From Lacinutrix sp. Hel_I_90 (GTDB lineage Bacteria; Bacteroidota; Bacteroidia; Flavobacteriales; Flavobacteriaceae): 64,000 bases of DNA. The position numbers and the translations under genes were made by a program. Positions 51,599 through 60,726 of the stretch are shown piece by piece (within the stretch, counting starts at the first letter, position 1; each line of letters begins with the position of its first letter). The notes under the pieces were generated by a model. That model saw nothing but the letters and a program-made list of their open reading frames with translations. It ran no database searches and had not been told where the DNA came from. Location: contig NZ_JYNQ01000001.1 of the NCBI RefSeq assembly GCF_000934685.1, positions 2,220,501-2,284,500 on the forward strand, read 5' to 3'.

Positions 51599-52745
51599 TT
51601 GTAGGGTTGTAAGGGTTAAACCAATCGTCTATACTGTCAAATAATAAATCGTAAAGACTTCTTCGGATTAAGAAGAATCTACTGGTTAATGTCATTCCTT
51701 TTTTTAACTGGCCTTGAGCACCATTTACTAATGATAAATAGGTTTCATTTAAGGAACTGCGCACTTTAAAACCACTGGTGTTATTTACTTGAACTAAATC
51801 TTTACCAACTTCAGTAATTTTCCCGGTGGCAAACCCCCATTGGTTAGAGTTATAGGAATCTACTTGATATTTTGCAGTAATACCTTCTTTGATATAGCCA
51901 ATGTCAGAGGGTGATAAAAAGGATTCTATTTCTAAGTTTTTACTAGGAGAAATATTGGCAAGCGTACTTCCGGGATTTAAAAAACTACCTTCATTATAGC
52001 CTTGTACGTCTATGAGTTCACCATCTATAGGCGCAATTAAAACATACATCTCTTTTTCTTCCTTAATCTGTTTTTTATTCGATTCTAAATCTTCTAGTGC
52101 ACGCTTATAGTCTGTAAGTTGATTTTGCCAAGTTAATTGAGATTGTTTAATAATATTAGTCCTGTCATTTTTCAATTTATTCAAATCCAGTAGCGCACGC
52201 TCGTATTCTGCTTTCGCAATAACACCACTTTTATATAAGGAATTAGATCTATCATATTCTGCTTGGGTGTTTTTTATTATTGTATTTATATTAAAGAGTT
52301 GCTGCTGAAATTGGTTATATTCCTTCTGGTATTGATTCGTTTTAATAAGAGTATACTTGCCTTTAATTAAATAATTTAAGTCTACTATAAAATCTTCAAT
52401 GTCCTCCTTTTGAGAATCGATAAGATGGTCGCGTTCGTCTAACATTCTTTGGTTTATGATAAGCAAAGTGTCTCCTTTTAAAACCGATTTGTTTTCAATA
52501 AGATTGAAATAGGTTATTCTTCCGCTTACAGGAGCAAAAAGAGAAACAGGCCTTTCATGAGAGGTAATGACACCACGACTGGTCGTATAAATATCTACTT
52601 CAACAAAGGGAAGTGCTGTTATAGTGCATAAGAGGGCCAAAAATATAATCCAAAAAATGAGATTTGTTTTTTTACTATGTTTGGCGATATGATATTCTAC
52701 AGTATTGTGAAGAATATCTTCAGGGAAAATATTATTTTCATTCAT
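51591..52745 (-). CDS. HlyD-type membrane fusion protein
   Basis: 384 residues. One N-terminal membrane span (LIFWIIFLALLCTITALPFV, about 29-48) precedes a biotinyl-lipoyl-like half (VSLFAPVSGRITYFNLIENKSVLKGDTLL), a long coiled-coil hairpin (about 100-215), the second lipoyl half (YVLIAPIDGELIDVQGYNEGSFLNPG) and a beta-barrel end. It links the PCAT in the inner membrane with an outer-membrane channel, which is not encoded nearby. It is the first gene of the operon, with the regulon promoter 106 bp upstream. Confidence 0.92.
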   Translation of the reverse strand: MNENNIFPEDILHNTVEYHIAKHSKKTNLIFWIIFLALLCTITALPFVEVDIYTTSRGVITSHERPVSLFAPVSGRITYFNLIENKSVLKGDTLLIINQRMLDERDHLIDSQKEDIEDFIVDLNYLIKGKYTLIKTNQYQKEYNQFQQQLFNINTIIKNTQAEYDRSNSLYKSGVIAKAEYERALLDLNKLKNDRTNIIKQSQLTWQNQLTDYKRALEDLESNKKQIKEEKEMYVLIAPIDGELIDVQGYNEGSFLNPGSTLANISPSKNLEIESFLSPSDIGYIKEGITAKYQVDSYNSNQWGFATGKITEVGKDLVQVNNTSGFKVRSSLNETYLSLVNGAQGQLKKGMTLTSRFFLIRRSLYDLLFDSIDDWFNPYNPTNE

Positions 52746-52851
52746 AATTTTTAGACCATTAATAAGTTAATAATAATATGTCTTTTTTATTAAGAGTTAT
52801 TATGAATGAAACTCTAATTAATAAATGTAACATGTGCTTGAGTATTTGAGT

Positions 52852-52906
52852 CAAAGCAACATATAATAAAGAACAAATACAAGGCAAGCGTCCTCACTTT
52901 TATAAA
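52852..52906 (-). promoter_or_regulatory. Regulon promoter of the export/modification operon
   Basis: Minus strand: TTTATAAA (52899-52906) starts 47 bp before TTGCTTTG (52852-52859), close to TAnnTTTG. It is the ninth site with the same spacing and the only one in front of enzyme genes. Confidence 0.8.
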
Positions 52907-53020
52907 ATCGGGTTGTCTATAATCGTTATAAACAGTTCAAAAACAGAATATTAATTGTAAATTTTAAAGTGAGGAATTAAAAAATATTATTTTTAAAATG
53001 CTTTACAAAAATGCCTTGTT

Positions 53021-53028
53021 TATATTTG
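53021..53028 (+). promoter_or_regulatory. -7 box of the M23 peptidase gene
   Basis: TATATTTG lies 13 bp before the ATG at 53042. Confidence 0.6.
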
Positions 53029-53041
53029 TCAATATTTGATT

Positions 53042-53905
53042 ATGGAAAAAAATAAATCTAAAAAAATATCTAAAAAGTTACTTCATAAATACCGTTTGGT
53101 AATTCTCAATGAAGACACCTTCGAAGAACGCTTGGCTTTAAAACTAACGCGACTAAATGTTTTTATTTTGTTAGGTATTTCTTCTATTATATTAGTAGGC
53201 TTTACTGTTTTGCTTATTGCCTTCACGTCATTGCGAGAATATATACCTGGATATTCCTCTACTGCTTTAAAAAAACAAGCACTTGAACTCAATTATAAAA
53301 CAGATTCATTACAACAAATCCTAACGAATAATGATAGATACTACGCTTCTATTAAAAAAGTATTAAAAGGAGAAGTAAGTAGTGTAGAAATTAATAGAGA
53401 TTCAATTATAGATGCGGCTAGTATTGATTTAAATGAGATTGATTTAAATCCTATAAAGGAAGATTCTATTTTAAGGGCTATGGTAGATAAGGAAGATAAA
53501 TATAGCCTGTTTGATTCAGCAAGGTCTAAAATAAATTTTGTGCTTTTTCCACCAGTTAATGGTGAAATTAGTGAAGCGTACAATGTTAAAGAAAAGCATT
53601 ATGCGGTAGATATTATAGTGGCTAAAAACACCCCTATAAAAGCCACGGCAGATGGCACTGTTATTTTCTCAGAATGGACTGCCCAAACAGGTTTCGTGAT
53701 ATTAATTGAGCATAGCCATGGTTTAATTTCGGTGTATAAACACAACGCCTCTTTGACAAAGGCTCAAGGAGATTTAGTAAAAGCAGGCGAGGTCATTGCG
53801 ACCGCAGGAAATACTGGCGAACTCACCACGGGAACCCATTTGCATTTTGAACTTTGGAGTGACGGTTACCCTGTAAATCCTACTAATTTTATAGATTTTA
53901 AATAA
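53042..53905 (+). CDS. M23-type metallopeptidase (LytM) with membrane anchor
   Basis: 287 residues from ATG 53042. An in-frame TTG two codons earlier is less likely. A single span (VFILLGISSIILVGFTVLLIAF, about 40-62) precedes a coiled-coil region and the LytM domain (about 185-285), seen as KHYAVDIIVAKNTPIKATADGTVIF, ILIEHSHGLISVYKH and GELTTGTHLHFELWSDGYPVNP. The first zinc motif reads HYAVD where active enzymes have HxGxD. HLHFE is intact, so the protein could be active or a regulator of amidases. It is probably co-transcribed with the next gene (1-bp gap). Confidence 0.88.
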   Translation: MEKNKSKKISKKLLHKYRLVILNEDTFEERLALKLTRLNVFILLGISSIILVGFTVLLIAFTSLREYIPGYSSTALKKQALELNYKTDSLQQILTNNDRYYASIKKVLKGEVSSVEINRDSIIDAASIDLNEIDLNPIKEDSILRAMVDKEDKYSLFDSARSKINFVLFPPVNGEISEAYNVKEKHYAVDIIVAKNTPIKATADGTVIFSEWTAQTGFVILIEHSHGLISVYKHNASLTKAQGDLVKAGEVIATAGNTGELTTGTHLHFELWSDGYPVNPTNFIDFK

Positions 53906-53906
53906 T

Positions 53907-55406
53907 ATGTCACTGAAGTCTTTTTTTGCCAAACCATTTGCACTTTATATATACAAAAAAATAGAAAAATGGGCTAATAATCCTATTGAAACTCAAGAAA
54001 ATGTATTTCGAAAGTTAATTTCTGAAGCCGCAGAAACGCAATTTGGTAAAGATCATAAGTTTAATAGTATTCACACTTATAAAGATTTCGTAGAACAAGT
54101 ACCCATTCGTGATTACGAAGCATTAAAACCTTATGTAGAGCGTGTTGTCGCTGGTGAACAAAATATTCTTTGGAAAGGTAAACCCTTATATTTTGCTAAA
54201 ACCTCAGGCACGACTTCTGGTGCAAAATATATTCCTATTACTAGCGAAAGCATGCCAAATCATGTGAACGCTGCACGAAATGCAATTTTACTTTACATTC
54301 ATGAAACAGGCCATTCAAAATTTGTAGATGGCAAAATGATTTTCCTTCAAGGCAGCCCTGTTCTAAAAGAAGAAAATGGTGTGCAATTAGGACGACTTTC
54401 TGGTATTGTGGCACACTACATACCAAAATACCTTCAAAAAAACCGGCTGCCGTCTTGGGAGACTAATTGTATAGAAGATTGGGAAACTAAAGTTGATGCT
54501 ATTGTTGAAGAAACCCTAAATGAAAACATGACCATTATTTCTGGTATTCCATCCTGGGTACAAATGTATTTTGAAAAACTTCAGAAGAGAACAGGTAAAA
54601 AAGTAGGCGATATTTTTAAGAATTTCAACCTTTTTATTTTTGGAGGTGTTAATTACGAGCCTTACAGAGCAAAATTCGAAAACCTAATAGGTAGAAAGGT
54701 GGATAGTATTGAGCTCTATCCTGCAAGTGAGGGTTTTTTTGCCTTTCAAGACAAACAAAATGTAAAAGGCATGCTATTACTGTTAGATTCAGGCATGTTT
54801 TATGAGTTTGTAAAAGCCGATGAGTTTTTTGATAAAAAACCAAAACGTATGACCTTAGCAGAGGTTGCTATAGGTGTAAATTACGTCATGATTATTTCAA
54901 CCAATGCTGGTCTATGGGCCTATAACCTTGGAGATACCATACAGTTTACTAGCACAAAACCCTATCGTATTATCGTTTCGGGCCGCATTAAACACTTCAT
55001 TTCTGCTTTTGGTGAGCACGTTATTGGAAAAGAAGTGGAATCTGCTTTAAAAACTGCAACGGAAGGCTCTTTAGTAAGAATTAATGAATTTACAGTGGCG
55101 CCTCAAATTAATCCAGAATCGGGTTTGCCATATCATGAATGGTTTATCGAATTTGAAAACGAGCCGGAAAGCCTTTCCGCTTTAGCGCAAAAAATAGATC
55201 AGGCCTTACAAAAGCAAAACAGTTACTATCTGGATTTAATAGTTGGTAAAGTCCTACAGCCACTAAAAATTTCTGTTGTTAGAAAAAACGGATTCCAAAA
55301 TTTTATGAAAGCGGTAGGTAAATTAGGCGGACAAAATAAAATACCAAGATTGGCAAACGATCGTAAAATTGCAGATGCGTTAATTACAGAAATTATCAGT
55401 AAATAA
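53907..55406 (+). CDS. GH3-like acyl-adenylate/amide synthetase family protein
   Basis: 499 residues of the GH3 auxin-responsive-promoter family, common in Bacteroidota. The ATP/AMP-binding motifs are visible as FAKTSGTTSGAKYIP (about 90-104), ELYPASEGFFAFQ (about 270) and YNLGDTIQFTSTKPYRIIVSGRIKHFISAFGEHV (about 335-370). Plant members join amino acids to acyl hormones; the bacterial substrate is unknown. It starts 1 base after the M23 gene stop. Confidence 0.9.
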   Translation: MSLKSFFAKPFALYIYKKIEKWANNPIETQENVFRKLISEAAETQFGKDHKFNSIHTYKDFVEQVPIRDYEALKPYVERVVAGEQNILWKGKPLYFAKTSGTTSGAKYIPITSESMPNHVNAARNAILLYIHETGHSKFVDGKMIFLQGSPVLKEENGVQLGRLSGIVAHYIPKYLQKNRLPSWETNCIEDWETKVDAIVEETLNENMTIISGIPSWVQMYFEKLQKRTGKKVGDIFKNFNLFIFGGVNYEPYRAKFENLIGRKVDSIELYPASEGFFAFQDKQNVKGMLLLLDSGMFYEFVKADEFFDKKPKRMTLAEVAIGVNYVMIISTNAGLWAYNLGDTIQFTSTKPYRIIVSGRIKHFISAFGEHVIGKEVESALKTATEGSLVRINEFTVAPQINPESGLPYHEWFIEFENEPESLSALAQKIDQALQKQNSYYLDLIVGKVLQPLKISVVRKNGFQNFMKAVGKLGGQNKIPRLANDRKIADALITEIISK

Positions 55407-55409
55407 TAG

Positions 55410-55417
55410 TATATTTG
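55410..55417 (+). promoter_or_regulatory. -7 box of the DUF6909 gene
   Basis: TATATTTG, 17 bp before the ATG at 55435. Confidence 0.55.
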
Positions 55418-55434
55418 CCAGTTAAAAGGACTAA

Positions 55435-57123
55435 ATGAGTAATATAAAACGACACGAAAGAACGCGAGCACAAGAGAGTTCAAATGCTATAGAAAGAATG
55501 TACATAACTATGCGACATCTTTTTAATCGTGGGTTTTATAAACCAATGGGAATTTCAGGGGAGACCTTACGTGAGGCTTTACTGGTTTTGCGCCCAGAGA
55601 TTTATGGCTCTATTTCAGAAGAAAAAGCGGAGTTGGAAGGCTTGCTTTACGTTATTGATAGACTGCCAACGGGTATAGAGGAGTGTCGCTTTATTAACTT
55701 AACCAGCGATGAGGGTTATACAAACTCTCATTTTGAACCTATTATTCCTCCTAAGAGGAGACGTAATTGCTATCGTATTGATGAAGAGCAAATGAATATT
55801 GAAATTACGCGTGGGCGCTCAGAAATTTACGATATTTTAACACATTTAACGTTCCTATTTATTGAATCTCATAAAATTAGTAAACGCATTATTATAGATG
55901 AGAAAGGAACTACAACCCGCGATTGGTTGAAACTTGAAGATGCTGTTTTAAACAAAAACAAGCTTACACAAAAGGAACGCGAAATAGCGATTACGCATAC
56001 CGCAAATATTTTAGGACGAACGTTTAAAGAATTATCAGAAGCCTATGTGCTCTTTGCCACGCCTAAACATCCAGAGCGGTTATTACAAATTATCTACTGG
56101 TTAGGAAAATTGGCCATTGATGAAATTATAAATAACAATAAGCGCACAGTCACTTTTAGTCCCGTATTGCGCGAAAGATTAGGCCATCACATTCACGGAG
56201 AAGTGTGGGCAGATAATATAAAGGAAGTACTACAAAAAAACAATTTATTAACCAGACCCATTCATATTATAAGTGCGAACCTACATAGTGTGATGAATAC
56301 GTTATATGCGCCGCAAGCACTCAAAAATTTAGCAACGAAGAAAGACATTTTTCAAGTGTATGAAGCGCTTAGTAGTTCTGAAAATGCTGAAATGCGCAAT
56401 AAAGTAACACAAAAAGCGTTACAGCAAGGCATGATTTTTGTTCCAGATACCTCTGGGACAAACATTGACGTTCAAATTTTTGACACAGAAAAACTGGATT
56501 TAAGTAAAACAGATTTAGGGCTTGACACCTCTAAAAAAGAAGTTGAGAAACCAGTTATTTTTGTTATGGATTATGCGTTTGGAGAGCAAGCGTATGAAAC
56601 CATAGACGAACTGTTAAAGCCCTACGGGTCTAAAAACAATAAGATACACCTCAATATCGAATCTATTTCCATAATGGGAAAAGCAGGGATCTTAGAAGGA
56701 GGTAAAGGAGATATTATGATACCTTCTGCACATATTTTTGAAGGGACTGCAGATAATTACCCGTTTAAAAACGAATTAAGTAAAGCAGATTTAGAAGGGC
56801 AAGGTGTTGATATTTATGAAGGCACAATGGTTTCTGTGTTGGGAACATCACTTCAAAACAAAGATATTTTAAAGTTCTTTTTTAACTCTACATGGAACGT
56901 TATTGGACTCGAAATGGAAGGAGCACATTATCAAAAGGCCATACAAGCCGCTTCAAGAGTAAGAGGTAGCATTAATCCAGACGTAAAAGTGCGGTATGCG
57001 TATTATGCTAGTGATAATCCTTTAGAAACGGGAAGTACATTAGCCTCAGGTGGATTGGGAACGTCTGGCGTGAGACCAACTTATTTAATAACAAGAAAAA
57101 TATTACAACAAATTTTTAGTTAA
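55435..57123 (+). CDS. DUF6909-type protein with phosphorylase-like C-terminus
   Basis: 562 residues. The N-terminal half is helical (ERMYITMRHLFNRGFYKPMG, YDILTHLTFLFIESHKISKR). The C-terminal third has IFVMDYAFGEQAYETIDELLKP, ISIMGKAGILEGGKGDIMIP and VIGLEMEGAHYQKAI. The last resembles the MEG segment of nucleoside phosphorylases, so a nucleoside-binding fold is possible. The exact function is unknown, and the family name is from memory of similar flavobacterial proteins. Confidence 0.7.
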   Translation: MSNIKRHERTRAQESSNAIERMYITMRHLFNRGFYKPMGISGETLREALLVLRPEIYGSISEEKAELEGLLYVIDRLPTGIEECRFINLTSDEGYTNSHFEPIIPPKRRRNCYRIDEEQMNIEITRGRSEIYDILTHLTFLFIESHKISKRIIIDEKGTTTRDWLKLEDAVLNKNKLTQKEREIAITHTANILGRTFKELSEAYVLFATPKHPERLLQIIYWLGKLAIDEIINNNKRTVTFSPVLRERLGHHIHGEVWADNIKEVLQKNNLLTRPIHIISANLHSVMNTLYAPQALKNLATKKDIFQVYEALSSSENAEMRNKVTQKALQQGMIFVPDTSGTNIDVQIFDTEKLDLSKTDLGLDTSKKEVEKPVIFVMDYAFGEQAYETIDELLKPYGSKNNKIHLNIESISIMGKAGILEGGKGDIMIPSAHIFEGTADNYPFKNELSKADLEGQGVDIYEGTMVSVLGTSLQNKDILKFFFNSTWNVIGLEMEGAHYQKAIQAASRVRGSINPDVKVRYAYYASDNPLETGSTLASGGLGTSGVRPTYLITRKILQQIFS

Positions 57124-57138
57124 AAATTAACAAGACTT

Positions 57139-58212
57139 ATGAGTAAAGAATTACCACCAAATAAAAACACAAATGAGGAAGTAGATTTAGTTGTGTTTTT
57201 TAATCTTATTGGAAACGCATTTTCTAAGTTGTTTAACTTTATAGCCTCTATATTTAAAGTGCTTTTTGATGCCTTCATCTTCATCTTATCCCACTTTTAT
57301 AAACGAGTCATATGGTATTTAGGGGCTCTGGTTTTAGGTTTTGTCATTGGTGTTTATTTAGACAAAACATCTGAAAAACGTTATGGCGCCAACATGTTTA
57401 TTGAAACCAATTATAACTCAGGGTTTCAGGTATATGAAAATATTAAAAATTTAAACGAATTAGCCGGTGTAGATAAAGACGCCATTGAGTTAGCAAGAGT
57501 ATTAGGGCTTGATAGCAGTGATGCAGCTTCTCTTAAAGGGTTTTATATTCAACCAGAGAGAGATCCAAGTACTAGTATGAAAATGTTTATTGATTTTAAA
57601 AAGGAGTTGGATTCTACAGCGAGGAAAGAATTGGAATATGAGTCTTTTTTAGCAAGTGTTAGTAAATTTAATTTCAAAAATCATCAGATTGGAGTTGCCT
57701 CTACTAATAAAAAAATATATACTAAGTTAAATAAAACCCTACCTACTTTTTTATCAGAAAACCCCTATCTAATTAAATTAAAAGAAGTAGGTCAAGAGAA
57801 TTTTAAAAGAGAAGAAGAAACCTTAGCGGCGCAACAAAACAAAATAGATTCTTTAGTTGAGGTGTATTTACAAATTAGATCCGATCAGTCAGGTAAACTA
57901 GGGACTCCAGGATCAGGGACTAATCTATATTTAGGAAATGCTCAAAAAAACGAATTACTAGTTGATGAGGCTAGCTTGTTAAAGACCAAATTAGAATTAG
58001 AAGAAGAGAGAAGAGCAGTCATTACTAATATGGTAAAGGGAGAGAATATTATATCTGTAATTTCTGATTTCCCTTCTTCTGGATATGATATGAGCGAATG
58101 GTATCAAGAAAAAAAAGTTCAAATACCGATACTAGCTATAGGCTTATTACTCTTTATATTCCTTTTTATAGGCTTGGGGAAATTTCTAAAAAAACGTGAG
58201 AAATCTAATTAA
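57139..58212 (+). CDS. Wzz-like inner-membrane protein
   Basis: 357 residues with an N-terminal span (about 53-75, VIWYLGALVLGFVIGVYLD), a large polar periplasmic region with coiled coil (about 225-295) and a C-terminal span (about 330-350, IPILAIGLLLFIFLFIGLG). This two-span layout matches polysaccharide chain-length proteins. It lies directly upstream of the dTDP-rhamnose genes. It lacks a kinase domain. The assignment rests on topology and context. Confidence 0.6.
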   Translation: MSKELPPNKNTNEEVDLVVFFNLIGNAFSKLFNFIASIFKVLFDAFIFILSHFYKRVIWYLGALVLGFVIGVYLDKTSEKRYGANMFIETNYNSGFQVYENIKNLNELAGVDKDAIELARVLGLDSSDAASLKGFYIQPERDPSTSMKMFIDFKKELDSTARKELEYESFLASVSKFNFKNHQIGVASTNKKIYTKLNKTLPTFLSENPYLIKLKEVGQENFKREEETLAAQQNKIDSLVEVYLQIRSDQSGKLGTPGSGTNLYLGNAQKNELLVDEASLLKTKLELEEERRAVITNMVKGENIISVISDFPSSGYDMSEWYQEKKVQIPILAIGLLLFIFLFIGLGKFLKKREKSN

Positions 58213-58219
58213 CTTTTAA

Positions 58220-59227
58220 ATGACTATACTTATAACAGGAGGACTTGGATTTATAGGATCAAATTTTATTCACTATTTCATCAATAAATATCCTGAGTAT
58301 AACCTTATAAATTTAGATAATCTAACTTATGCAGGTGCGCTTTCTAATGTTGAGGATATTAAGAGTAATGTAAATTATACTTTTATAAAAGGAGATATAT
58401 GCGATAGAAACTTAATAGAGAATTTATTCAATGAGTATAATTTTGATGGTGTTATTCATTTTGCAGCGGAGTCTCATGTAGATAATTCAATTAAAAACCC
58501 AGGGGCTTTTATCGACACCAACATTACAGGAACCTTCAATTTATTGGATGTGGCAAAAAACCATTGGATGTATGGCCCTAATGAATGTAAAAAAGGGTTT
58601 GAGCAGGCCAGATTTCATCACATATCTACAGATGAGGTGTATGGCACTTTAGGTGAAACAGGATTGTTTAGTGAAGACACGCCTTACGCACCTAATAGCC
58701 CATATAGCGCTTCAAAAGCAGCTTCAGATTTTATCGTTAGAAGTTATTTTCATACCTATGGAATGAACGTAGTCACAACAAATTGCTCTAACAATTATGG
58801 CCCGAAACAGCACGATGAAAAGCTTATTCCTACAATTATAAGAAAAGCTATTTCAGGAGAAGCAATTCCTATCTATGGCGATGGAACAAATATTAGAGAC
58901 TGGTTATATGTATTAGACCATTGCAAAGGCATTGATTTAGTATTTAAAACAGGAAACTCGGGAGAAACTTATAACATTGGCGGTAGAAACGAAAGAAATA
59001 ATCTTTATATTGTAGATGCCATCTGTTCTATTTTAGATGAATTGAAACCAGCTTCAGCATCCTATAAAGAACAAATAACCTTTGTGCAGGATAGGGCAGG
59101 GCATGATTTTAGGTACGCTATAGATGCTTCAAAAATTGAAAAGGAACTCGGTTGGAAAGCCGATGAAGACTTCGAATCAGGAATACGAAAAACCATCGAT
59201 TGGTATTTAGAAAAATACAATAGTTAA
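58220..59227 (+). CDS. rfbB: dTDP-glucose 4,6-dehydratase
   Basis: 335-residue short-chain dehydratase/epimerase-type enzyme that converts dTDP-glucose to dTDP-4-keto-6-deoxyglucose, the second step of dTDP-L-rhamnose synthesis. NAD-binding GGLGFIGSNFIHYF (8-21), catalytic STDEVYG and YSASKAASDF (YxxxK), and NCSNNYGPKQHDEKLIP are visible. It starts 7 bp after the Wzz-like gene. Confidence 0.96.
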   Translation: MTILITGGLGFIGSNFIHYFINKYPEYNLINLDNLTYAGALSNVEDIKSNVNYTFIKGDICDRNLIENLFNEYNFDGVIHFAAESHVDNSIKNPGAFIDTNITGTFNLLDVAKNHWMYGPNECKKGFEQARFHHISTDEVYGTLGETGLFSEDTPYAPNSPYSASKAASDFIVRSYFHTYGMNVVTTNCSNNYGPKQHDEKLIPTIIRKAISGEAIPIYGDGTNIRDWLYVLDHCKGIDLVFKTGNSGETYNIGGRNERNNLYIVDAICSILDELKPASASYKEQITFVQDRAGHDFRYAIDASKIEKELGWKADEDFESGIRKTIDWYLEKYNS

Positions 59228-59313
59228 TAGGCCTTCCGAATCGAAAGTCTTTTCCTAAGGTAATTTCTAATTGGAAGCAACCTGTAACTAACAAAGAACA
59301 ATAAACTATCCAG

Positions 59314-60180
59314 ATGAAAGGAATCATATTAGCAGGAGGTTCAGGAACAAGATTACACCCATTAACAAAAGTGCTAAGTAAGCAGTTGATGCCTATTTAT
59401 GATAAACCGATGATTTATTATCCATTATCTACGTTAATGCATGCCGGAATAAACGAAATATTAATCATTTCTACACCAGAACATTTACCGCTTTTTAAAG
59501 CACTATTAGGAGACGGAAGTCATCTAGGCTGTAACTTTCAATACGCTGTGCAGGAGGCGCCTAACGGGCTTGCAGAAGCCTTTATTATTGGGGCAGATTT
59601 TGTTGGTAAAGATAAGGTTGCACTAATTTTAGGCGACAATATTTTCTACGGTACAGGCTTGTCCGAGCTTTTAAAATCTAATAATGATCCAGAAGGAGGT
59701 ATTGTTTATGCGTATCACGTAACGGATCCAGAGCGCTATGGTGTGGTCAATTTCGATAAGGATGGAAAAGCATTAGCTATTGAAGAAAAACCAGAAAAAC
59801 CAAAATCAAATTACGCTGTGCCAGGGATTTATTTTTACGATAATTCTGTTATTGAAATAGCCAAAAACATCAAACCAAGCGATCGGGGTGAGCTCGAAAT
59901 AACAGATGTTAATAAAGAATATTTAAAACAAGGCAGATTAAAAGTTTCTATATTAGATAAAGGAACGGCTTGGTTAGATACGGGCACCTTTAACTCACTC
60001 ATGCAAGCCTCTCAGTTTGTGCAAGTTATTGAAGAGCGTCAAGGTTTAAAAATTGGCGCAATAGAAGAAGCCGCCTATAGTAGCGGTTTTGTTTCTAAAA
60101 AACAACTATTAGATTTGGCGACCCCACTACTTAAAAGCGGTTACGGGGAGCATTTAATTAGTTTAGTAAATCAAGAGTAA
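59314..60180 (+). CDS. rfbA: Glucose-1-phosphate thymidylyltransferase
   Basis: 288 residues. The first enzyme of the dTDP-rhamnose path, making dTDP-glucose. [21 protein letters not shown] (3-23) is the nucleotide-binding signature, with [27 protein letters not shown] and WLDTGTF. Its stop is followed at once by the rfbC start. Confidence 0.97.
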   Translation: MKGIILAGGSGTRLHPLTKVLSKQLMPIYDKPMIYYPLSTLMHAGINEILIISTPEHLPLFKALLGDGSHLGCNFQYAVQEAPNGLAEAFIIGADFVGKDKVALILGDNIFYGTGLSELLKSNNDPEGGIVYAYHVTDPERYGVVNFDKDGKALAIEEKPEKPKSNYAVPGIYFYDNSVIEIAKNIKPSDRGELEITDVNKEYLKQGRLKVSILDKGTAWLDTGTFNSLMQASQFVQVIEERQGLKIGAIEEAAYSSGFVSKKQLLDLATPLLKSGYGEHLISLVNQE

Positions 60181-60726
60181 ATGCAAGCAAAAGAAACAAG
60201 TCTTAAAGGCTGCTACATTTTGGAACCAACTATTTTTGGTGATGAAAGAGGCTACTTTTTTGAAAGTTATAATAAAAAGCGATTTGAATCACTTATCGGT
60301 GAAACAGTAAATTTTATCCAGGATAATGAGGCGTTTTCTAATAAAGGGGCGCTAAGGGGGCTTCATTTTCAAGAAGGTGAGCATGCACAAGCAAAATTAG
60401 TTAGAGTAACACAAGGAACAGTAATCGATGTTGCTGTAGATTTAAGACCCAAGTCGGAAACCTTCTTAAAACATATCGCCGTAGAATTATCTTCAGAAAA
60501 TAAAAAGCAATTATTTGTCCCTAGAGGCTTTGCCCACGGGTATATTGTACTAAGTGAAACAGCAGTGTTTAATTATAAATGCGATAATGGCTACAATAAA
60601 GCATCAGAAAATGGGGTTATTTACGATGATAAAGACCTGAACATAGATTGGCAACTTAAGCCAGAACAACTTATTGTTTCAGAAAAAGATAAAGTACTTC
60701 CTACTATTAATGAATTGTTTAAATGA
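60181..60726 (+). CDS. rfbC: dTDP-4-dehydrorhamnose 3,5-epimerase
   Basis: 181-residue cupin epimerase, third step of the rhamnose path. FGDERGYFFESYN, FIQDNEAFSNKGALRGLHFQ (catalytic His in RGLHFQ) and FVPRGFAHGYIVLSE are diagnostic. The stop overlaps the rfbD start by 4 bp (ATGA). Confidence 0.97.
   Translation: MQAKETSLKGCYILEPTIFGDERGYFFESYNKKRFESLIGETVNFIQDNEAFSNKGALRGLHFQEGEHAQAKLVRVTQGTVIDVAVDLRPKSETFLKHIAVELSSENKKQLFVPRGFAHGYIVLSETAVFNYKCDNGYNKASENGVIYDDKDLNIDWQLKPEQLIVSEKDKVLPTINELFK

Noticed and set aside
18500-52900. Insertion sequences, integrases or tRNA attachment sites that could explain acquisition of the locus
   Set aside because: I found no transposase, integrase or tRNA gene. 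Only short relics and repeats are present.
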